A stretch of 64,000 nt of DNA from Candidatus Handelsmanbacteria bacterium (GTDB taxonomy: Bacteria > Latescibacterota > UBA2968 > UBA8231), in assembly GCA_016867395.1 (NCBI GenBank), contig VGJS01000001.1, positions 124,001 to 188,000 of the forward strand, in the 5' to 3' direction. The notes below the pieces were generated by a model. The model searched no databases. It saw only the letters and a program-made list of their open reading frames with translations, and had not been told where the DNA came from. Made by a program: the position numbers and the translations under genes. Positions 58,883-64,000 of the stretch are shown here, piece by piece. How positions within the stretch are numbered: the stretch's first letter is position 1; each line of letters begins with the position of its first letter.

Positions 58883-60073
58883 ATGCTGGAGCAATTGAGC
58901 CTGGCGCCCAGTGACCCCATCCTGGGCCTGGCCGAAGCCTTTAGGAAGGACCCCAACCGTAACAAGATCAACCTGGGGGTGGGGGTGTACAAGGACGAGG
59001 AAGGCCACACCCCAATCCTCGCCTCGGTGGCCGCGGCAAGGAAGCGGGTGCTGGCTGCCGAAACCACCAAGAACTACCTGGCCATCGATGGCTCCCCTGA
59101 GTACAGCCGCGCCGTGCAGGAGCTGCTCCTCGGCGCGGGCCACCCGCTCCGGGCCAGCGGCCGAGCAGTGACGGTTCAGGCCCCGGGGGGCACCGGCGCC
59201 CTGCGGGTGGCCGCCGATTTCCTGCACCAGCACTTCCCGGCTTCCCGGGTCTGGATCTCCGAGCCCACCTGGGCCAACCACGGCCAGATTTTCCGCCTGG
59301 CCGGCATCCAGGTCCAGACCTATCCCTACTTTGAGGTCCAGACCAATGGGCTGGCCTTCGAGGCCATGTGCCACGCCCTGGCTCATGTGCCCCAGGGCGA
59401 TGTGGTGCTCCTTCACGGGTGTTGCCACAACCCCACCGGCGTCGATCCCGACCCGGCCCAATGGCAGCGTCTGGCCGAGCTGCTGGCAACCCGCAGGCTG
59501 CTGCCCCTGGTCGATTTCGCCTACCAGGGCCTGGGCCGCGGCCTACGCCCGGACGCCGAGGGCCTGCTTCTCCTGGCCGCGGCCCTGCCCGAATTACTCA
59601 TCGCCAGCTCCTTCTCCAAGAACTTCGGCCTCTACAATGAGCGGGTAGGCGCCCTCACCCTGGTGGCCGCCAATACGGAGGCCGCCACCGCGGCCCTCAG
59701 CCACCTCAAGATCTCGATCCGGGCCAATTACTCCAACCCGCCGGCCCACGGCGCCGCGGTAATCACCACCGTGCTCCAGGACCCGCAATTGCGAGCCCAG
59801 TGGGAGGGAGAGGTGCAGGCCATGCGGGAACGTATCGCCCAGATGCGCTCCCTCCTGGTCCAGACCCTGATGGCCAAGGGGGTGCGCCGGGACTTCTCCT
59901 TCATCGAACGCCAGCAGGGGATGTTCTCCTTCTCCGGCCTCAGCAAGGACCAGGTGGAGGCCTTGCGGCAACAATACGGGGTGTACATCGTTGCGGGAGG
60001 GCGGATCAACGTGGCCGCCATGACCCGCCGCAACATGGAGCCCCTCTGCGCGGCCATCGCCGCGGTGCTTTAG
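58883..60073 (+). CDS. aspartate/aromatic aminotransferase (class I)
   Basis: 396 aa from ATG 58883 (MLEQLSLAPSDPILGLAEAF), with GAGAGG-type ribosome-binding site nearby. It has the AspC/TyrB pattern: NKINLGVGVYKDEEGHTPIL, KNYLAIDGSPEYSRAVQELL and HGCCHNPTGVDPDPAQW. The PLP lysine is Lys246 in SSFSKNFGLYNERVG, and the final arginine lies in FSFSGLSKDQVEALRQQYG plus VYIVAGGRINVAAM. It transfers amino groups between aspartate or aromatic amino acids and 2-oxoglutarate. Which is preferred cannot be told by eye. Its stop overlaps the stop of the convergent cysteine desulfurase gene. Confidence 0.9.
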   Translation: MLEQLSLAPSDPILGLAEAFRKDPNRNKINLGVGVYKDEEGHTPILASVAAARKRVLAAETTKNYLAIDGSPEYSRAVQELLLGAGHPLRASGRAVTVQAPGGTGALRVAADFLHQHFPASRVWISEPTWANHGQIFRLAGIQVQTYPYFEVQTNGLAFEAMCHALAHVPQGDVVLLHGCCHNPTGVDPDPAQWQRLAELLATRRLLPLVDFAYQGLGRGLRPDAEGLLLLAAALPELLIASSFSKNFGLYNERVGALTLVAANTEAATAALSHLKISIRANYSNPPAHGAAVITTVLQDPQLRAQWEGEVQAMRERIAQMRSLLVQTLMAKGVRRDFSFIERQQGMFSFSGLSKDQVEALRQQYGVYIVAGGRINVAAMTRRNMEPLCAAIAAVL

Positions 60074-61215
60074 GCCAGATCCCGCAGCCGCCGCACCAGG
60101 GGCGGCATCAGGTCAATCACCCGCTCGATCTCCTCGGGGGTATTGCCCCAGCCCAGGCTGAAGCGCAGGGAGCCCCCGGCCAGGCGGCGCTCCAGCCCCA
60201 TGGCGAGCAGCACGTGGGAGGGTTCCTCCTCCCCAGCGCTACAGGCCGACCCGCTCGACACCGCCACCCCCTCCAGGTCCAGTGCCAGCAAGAGGGCCTC
60301 GGACTGCACCCCCGGCACCGAGACATTGAGGGTATTGGGCAGCCGGGGGGCCCCGGCGCCGTTGACCCGCAATCCCTCAATCCCCGCCAGCAGCCCCTTC
60401 TCCAGGCAATCGCGCAGTTGCGCCAGTCGGACCCCGGCGCCCTCCTGCTCCGCCAGGGCCAGTTCCACGGCCCGGCCAAAGCCGGCGATCCCCGGGGTGT
60501 TCTCGGTGCCGGCCCGCCTGCTCCCCTCGTGGCCCCCGCCGTAGGTCCAGGGCGCCAGGGGGGTGCCCCGCCGCGCGTAGAGCGCCCCCACCCCTTTGGG
60601 CCCATTCAGCTTGTGGGCCGAGATGGACACTAGGTCTGCCTCCAGCTCGTCCACCCGCACCGGTACCTTGCCGAAACCCTGCACCGCGTCCACGTGGAAA
60701 ACGATGCCCCGGCCGCGCACCAGCCGGCCGATCTGGGCCACCGGCTGCAGCACCCCGGTCTCATTGTTGGCGTGCATAACCGAAACCAGGGCCGTGCGCC
60801 TATCCAGGGCTGCGGCCACGGCCTCGGGGTCCACCCATCCCCGGCCATCGGGCTTTACCAGGCGCACCGGGTGCCCCAAAGCACCCAGGTGTTGGCCGGC
60901 GTGTAAGACCGCGTGGTGCTCGATGGCCGTCAATACCAGGCCGCCCCCGGCCCGTTCTGCAAGGCACCCTTGCAGAGCCCAGTTGTCCGCCTCGGTGCCC
61001 CCGCTGGTGAAAAACACCTCTCCCGGGGCGCATCCCAGGCCCTGAGCCACCTGCCGGCGGGCTCCCTCCACTGCTGCCCGCGCCGCCTGCCCCGGCCCGT
61101 GCAGGCTGGAGGGATTGCCAAAGTCCTCCAACAGACAGCGGCCCATTGCCTCCGCCACCTCTGGCCGTACCGGGGTGGTGGCGTTGTGGTCGAGGTAGAT
61201 GCGCTCTGGTTTCAT
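60070..61215 (-). CDS. cysteine desulfurase (NifS/IscS family)
   Basis: 381 aa. The start IYLDHNATTPVRPEVAEAM, TSGGTEADNWALQGCLAERA, the PLP lysine in ISAHKLNGPKGVGALY, and the catalytic cysteine in AVSSGSACSAGEEEPSHVL are all intact. The short cysteine loop with SSGSAC is typical of group I (NifS/IscS). It releases sulfur (or selenium) from cysteine for iron-sulfur clusters, thiolation, or possibly supply of selenide to SelD. No iscU or mnmA lies beside it. Its ATG follows 4 nt overlap with the next gene upstream on this strand (61212-61215). Confidence 0.9.
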   Translation of the reverse strand: MKPERIYLDHNATTPVRPEVAEAMGRCLLEDFGNPSSLHGPGQAARAAVEGARRQVAQGLGCAPGEVFFTSGGTEADNWALQGCLAERAGGGLVLTAIEHHAVLHAGQHLGALGHPVRLVKPDGRGWVDPEAVAAALDRRTALVSVMHANNETGVLQPVAQIGRLVRGRGIVFHVDAVQGFGKVPVRVDELEADLVSISAHKLNGPKGVGALYARRGTPLAPWTYGGGHEGSRRAGTENTPGIAGFGRAVELALAEQEGAGVRLAQLRDCLEKGLLAGIEGLRVNGAGAPRLPNTLNVSVPGVQSEALLLALDLEGVAVSSGSACSAGEEEPSHVLLAMGLERRLAGGSLRFSLGWGNTPEEIERVIDLMPPLVRRLRDLA

Positions 61216-62246
61216 TGCACCTCGAAGCTGAGGGCCTGGGCCACCATTCCGGCCCCGCTCAGCAGCAGGGCCCGGCTCTTGAGTACTGTCCCCTCGCCCA
61301 GGATGATCTTCTCCTCCTCCCCGCGCTGGGGAGCCTGCCGGGACACCTGGACAGTCGCCTGGCCCGGCGCGTAGCGGGACAGGTACTGCCCGACCACCTG
61401 GTCGATCTTCTCTATACCGTTGAATTTTTTCACCTGTCCCTGGGACATCAATTCGGCCAACGACTCGAAGAGGGGGCTTTTGTCCTCGTCGAGCCGGGGG
61501 GCGGCGACAAAGTAGAGGGTGTGGACCTGGTTGGCCTCGTCCAAGGTCAGCCAGGCGGTCTCCTGCAGGAGCCCCTTGTACACCTGCTGGCCGGGGAACA
61601 AGTCCTGCTGCTGCCCGGCCGAGCTATAGAGCCAGGCGTACACCTGGCAATCGGTCCCGGTGCGGAAGCGCAGTTGGAGCCGGTCCCCGGCCTGCAGCCG
61701 GCCCTGGTCGGCCAGTTCCACCTGCTGGCTGAAGCCCCCTTCCTCGCGCAGGACCAGCAACTGAACCTGCGCGGCGAGGGCTGCCGCCGCCCCGCGCCCT
61801 GCCGCCTCCAGGCGCTGGGCCAAGGCCCGCCCCTCCAGCCTCCGGGTCCCGGTCCGGAGTACCTGACCCCCCTGCCGGTCCAGGGCCTGTAGCCGCAGGT
61901 AGATCGAGGTGCTGTCGGCGTGGACTTGGCCGGCCAGGAGCACCCCCTCCCCGCCCCAGTAGGGCTCCGGGACCGCGCCGGGGGGGTTCCAGTCCTCCTC
62001 TCCTTCGGACAGGGCGAAGTCGGCCCCGGCCCGCACCATGGCCCCGGCCAATTCCTCGTCAAGCAGGCGGGTCAGGCCGCTGCGTTTGCCGGCCTGGTCG
62101 CGCAGCCCCACCAGCAGGACCGGGCGGTCAGGGGGGACCACCTGGGCCACCAACCCGGCCACCACCGGCTGGAGCTCGCCCGGCGCCACCTGTCCCCCTC
62201 CCCAGGCACAGGCGTGCAGGGCGGTTAGGAGCCACAGGCGGCGCAT
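61212..62246 (-). CDS. periplasmic DUF4384-like protein with FlgO-like N-terminus
   Basis: 344 aa. A short signal-like start (RRLWLLTALHACAWGGG) is followed by a part resembling the FlgO/curli-assembly type (GLTRLLDEELAGAMVRAGAD, LLAGQVHADSTSIYLRL). A DUF4384-like domain comes next (LQAGDRLQLRFRTGTDCQVY, YSSAGQQQDLFPGQQVY). The end is a beta-rich segment (RALLLSGAGMVAQALSFEVQ). DUF4384 proteins often sit next to sensor or surface systems, but activity is unknown. Its ATG shares one base with the stop of the upstream gene. Confidence 0.65.
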   Translation of the reverse strand: MRRLWLLTALHACAWGGGQVAPGELQPVVAGLVAQVVPPDRPVLLVGLRDQAGKRSGLTRLLDEELAGAMVRAGADFALSEGEEDWNPPGAVPEPYWGGEGVLLAGQVHADSTSIYLRLQALDRQGGQVLRTGTRRLEGRALAQRLEAAGRGAAAALAAQVQLLVLREEGGFSQQVELADQGRLQAGDRLQLRFRTGTDCQVYAWLYSSAGQQQDLFPGQQVYKGLLQETAWLTLDEANQVHTLYFVAAPRLDEDKSPLFESLAELMSQGQVKKFNGIEKIDQVVGQYLSRYAPGQATVQVSRQAPQRGEEEKIILGEGTVLKSRALLLSGAGMVAQALSFEVQ

Positions 62247-64000
62247 CAGACCGGCCTCCGCGCCGCAAAGCCCCGCTGCAGCACCAGGCGGGCCAGGATC
62301 AGGCGGGCCTGCTCGCGGATGGGTTGCCGCTGCTGGTCGCGCTCGGAGATTTGGTCGAAGACCCTGTAAAGGGCCGAGACCGCCGGGGCGCCTAGGGCAA
62401 TCAGTTGCCGGCAGAGGTGGTCGTAGTGCTCCGAGCGGTCCAGGCGCACCAGCAGGCCCACCAGGTAAAACTGGGTGTCCGGGTCAGCGGGCCCGAACTC
62501 GGCCAGGGAACGGCGGTAGCTGCGCTGGCACAGCAGGGCGCCGCTGGGGTCCGAGCTGTGCTGGTGGAGCCGGCGGTTCTCCAGCAACTGGAGCACCACC
62601 GGATCGGCCTGCAGGTCGGGCCGGGGGCCGCCCTCCCCCACCTCCCCCTGCAACTCGCCGAGCAGGGCGTCAGCCCGCAGCACGATCCCCTGCTTGCGGA
62701 CCTTGAAGGGGGCCCACTCGTCCTCCTCGGCGAGGCGCTGGCGCTGCACCAGATCCTCCAACTCGGCGCGGGCGGCCTGGCCCATCCCCCGCACCTGGTC
62801 CAGCAGGGCCTCGTATTCGGGCGACCGGTCCAGGCGCACCAGCACCCCGGCCAGGGCCTGGTCGAGCCCTTCCTGCTGGCCGCTCAGCGCCAGGGCCCGG
62901 CAGCGGCCCATGCGGGTGAAGACCCCGGCCGGGTCCGAACTGAGAGAACACAGGTACATCCATAGGAGGTGAATGAGGGGCACCACCTCGGACTCGCCCC
63001 GGCCATAGGCTTCGAGCAGGCCGCGCAGACCTAGCCCCCCCAGGTGTACCACCTCTTGCAAAAAAACAGCGCGCGGCTTGGGCATCACCCACTTGCCCAG
63101 GGTGGTCAGCAGAGGCCGGTTGTCGAAGCGCAACTCGTCCTGGTAGTCGTGCAGCACCTCGGCAAAGGACTGGGGGGCCAGGGGCTGCCCCAGGGCCTGG
63201 GCCTGCTCCCTGGCGGCCTGGTGGATGATGTCGCGGTCAAAGAGAAAGACCTGGGGGAAGGAGAAGACCTCGGCCACCCGCTCCATCTTGTCCCGGGCCC
63301 AGCGCTGTTCGATGGCCGGTTCGTACAGACGCCGCGCCAGCTCAAAGGGATCACCGGAGCGCAACTCAGCGTTGCCCAGGCTCAGGAAGCCGGCCTTGTA
63401 GGCACCGATGAACTCGTGTATTTCGGAGCGGCCCTCTGCAACATGGTCGCGGCGGTGGGTGTTGTGCTCCTCCACCAGCCGCCGCAGCCAGGAGGTGGAC
63501 AGGGAGAAGGTGGGGCTGGGGGCGGCCAGGCGGCGGGCCCCGCGCAGCACCGCCACCAAGAGCAGGTAGTCCAAAAGCAGCCAGGAGGCGAAGATCACTC
63601 CCTCGGCGATGGCCCAGTAGTCGTAGCCTTTCTGCTCGGCCTGGGCAAAGAGGGCTTCGGGCAGGTACACGGTGCGGCGGCGGCGGCCGATGTGAACGGC
63701 CTGGTGAGTCCGCAGGTCGCGGAAATAGAGCAGGCTGCCCCCCTGGACCAGGGTGAAACTGATGGCGCTGTCCAGCAGGGCCTCGCGCAGCACCTGGGGG
63801 ATCTTCTTGAGCACCTTCCAGAAAAAGGTCACCCGCCCATCCCCCACGTAAAGCCGGGGCAGTTGCTGGTCGTCGGGGAAGAAGGGCAGGCGGGTCTGGG
63901 CCCCCAGGAGCATGGCCTTGGTACTTCGGGCCAGAGCCTCGTTGACCAGGGCGTGTTCGACCTGGCCGTCGAAAATCCCTAGGTTGAAGTCGTGTCTCCC
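62246..64000 (-). CDS. large unrecognised protein, 5' end beyond the window
   Basis: The frame is open through the right edge, with RHDFNLGIFDGQVEHALVNE before the first internal ATG at 63913. At least 584 residues are therefore visible and the start lies outside. One hydrophobic helix (AEGVIFASWLLLDYLLLVAV) stands about residue 130 of the visible part. The rest is soluble and helix-rich, with two spots of similar wording (VLVRLDRSPEYEALLDQV and GLLVRLDRSEHYDHLCRQL) that suggest an internal repeat. I know no family. It precedes the DUF4384-like gene on the same transcript. Confidence 0.6.
   Translation of the reverse strand, partial: GRHDFNLGIFDGQVEHALVNEALARSTKAMLLGAQTRLPFFPDDQQLPRLYVGDGRVTFFWKVLKKIPQVLREALLDSAISFTLVQGGSLLYFRDLRTHQAVHIGRRRRTVYLPEALFAQAEQKGYDYWAIAEGVIFASWLLLDYLLLVAVLRGARRLAAPSPTFSLSTSWLRRLVEEHNTHRRDHVAEGRSEIHEFIGAYKAGFLSLGNAELRSGDPFELARRLYEPAIEQRWARDKMERVAEVFSFPQVFLFDRDIIHQAAREQAQALGQPLAPQSFAEVLHDYQDELRFDNRPLLTTLGKWVMPKPRAVFLQEVVHLGGLGLRGLLEAYGRGESEVVPLIHLLWMYLCSLSSDPAGVFTRMGRCRALALSGQQEGLDQALAGVLVRLDRSPEYEALLDQVRGMGQAARAELEDLVQRQRLAEEDEWAPFKVRKQGIVLRADALLGELQGEVGEGGPRPDLQADPVVLQLLENRRLHQHSSDPSGALLCQRSYRRSLAEFGPADPDTQFYLVGLLVRLDRSEHYDHLCRQLIALGAPAVSALYRVFDQISERDQQRQPIREQARLILARLVLQRGFAARRPV

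Overview
The window is GC-rich bacterial DNA with densely packed genes. There are frequent 4-nt start/stop overlaps and very short gaps. No rRNA, tRNA, CRISPR array, integrase or transposase could be recognised, and no gene-free stretch exceeds 300 bp. The mix of genes points to a member of the FCB group, most likely Latescibacterota or a relative, probably a metagenome-derived contig. The pointers are DUF6785-type membrane proteins, several Gfo/Idh/MocA oxidoreductases, phytanoyl-CoA-dioxygenase-like enzymes, ASPIC/UnbV FG-GAP proteins, discoidin proteins with FlgD-like C-termini, and an MCE transporter with its own lipoprotein and outer-membrane protein. The taxonomy is inference from gene content only.

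Layout. (1) 1-6.2 kb mixes intact genes (tRNA nucleotidyltransferase, a one-domain EamA transporter, a PurH piece carrying only the IMP-cyclohydrolase domain) with four clearly broken genes (aldo/keto reductase, NAD-dependent epimerase, two tandem amidohydrolases) and a fifth gene with a stop at codon 8. (2) 6.2-10.5 kb is a minus-strand operon: lipoamide dehydrogenase, SIS phosphosugar isomerase, class-V aminotransferase, SelA-like PLP enzyme. (3) 10.6-18.1 kb carries rnhA, a DUF218 protein, and a plus-strand operon with a Gfo/Idh oxidoreductase, a neutral-ceramidase-like hydrolase and a tandemly duplicated unit (small protein, RNA hairpin, PhyH dioxygenase). selD follows on the other strand. 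(4) 18.1-22 kb holds a membrane-bound spermidine-synthase-like protein divergent from a luciferase-like monooxygenase and a NIPSNAP protein.

(5) 22-49.1 kb is an almost uninterrupted 27-kb minus-strand run. It starts and nearly ends with a DUF6785 membrane protein. In order of transcription it encodes three paralogous secreted discoidin/FlgD-like proteins, a large candidate outer-membrane protein, a CBM9-like secreted protein, a lipoprotein, a two-domain parvulin, a TPR lipoprotein, an amidohydrolase, a sugar-phosphate isomerase, a Gfo/Idh oxidoreductase, a D-2-hydroxyacid dehydrogenase, a MetE-like enzyme, an FG-GAP protein, an AllA-RhaM fusion, the second DUF6785 protein and a second Gfo/Idh oxidoreductase. 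This is the best candidate here for an undescribed system: a cell-surface apparatus joined to catabolism of a sugar or sugar acid, with no SusCD pair or TonB receptor visible in it.

(6) 49.3-52.2 kb: an SDR dehydrogenase and a GH20-like secreted or cytoplasmic protein. (7) 52.3-58.8 kb: a lipid kinase, then an MCE lipid-transport operon (MlaD-like, auxiliary lipoprotein, beta-barrel candidate, STAS-MlaE, MlaF) followed by dihydrofolate reductase. (8) 58.9-64 kb: aromatic/aspartate aminotransferase, convergent with cysteine desulfurase, a DUF4384/FlgO-like protein and a large unrecognised protein cut by the window edge.

Several promoters with the sigma-70 form TTGNNN-17-TANNNT can be read by eye. 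Three convergent gene pairs share overlapping stop codons.
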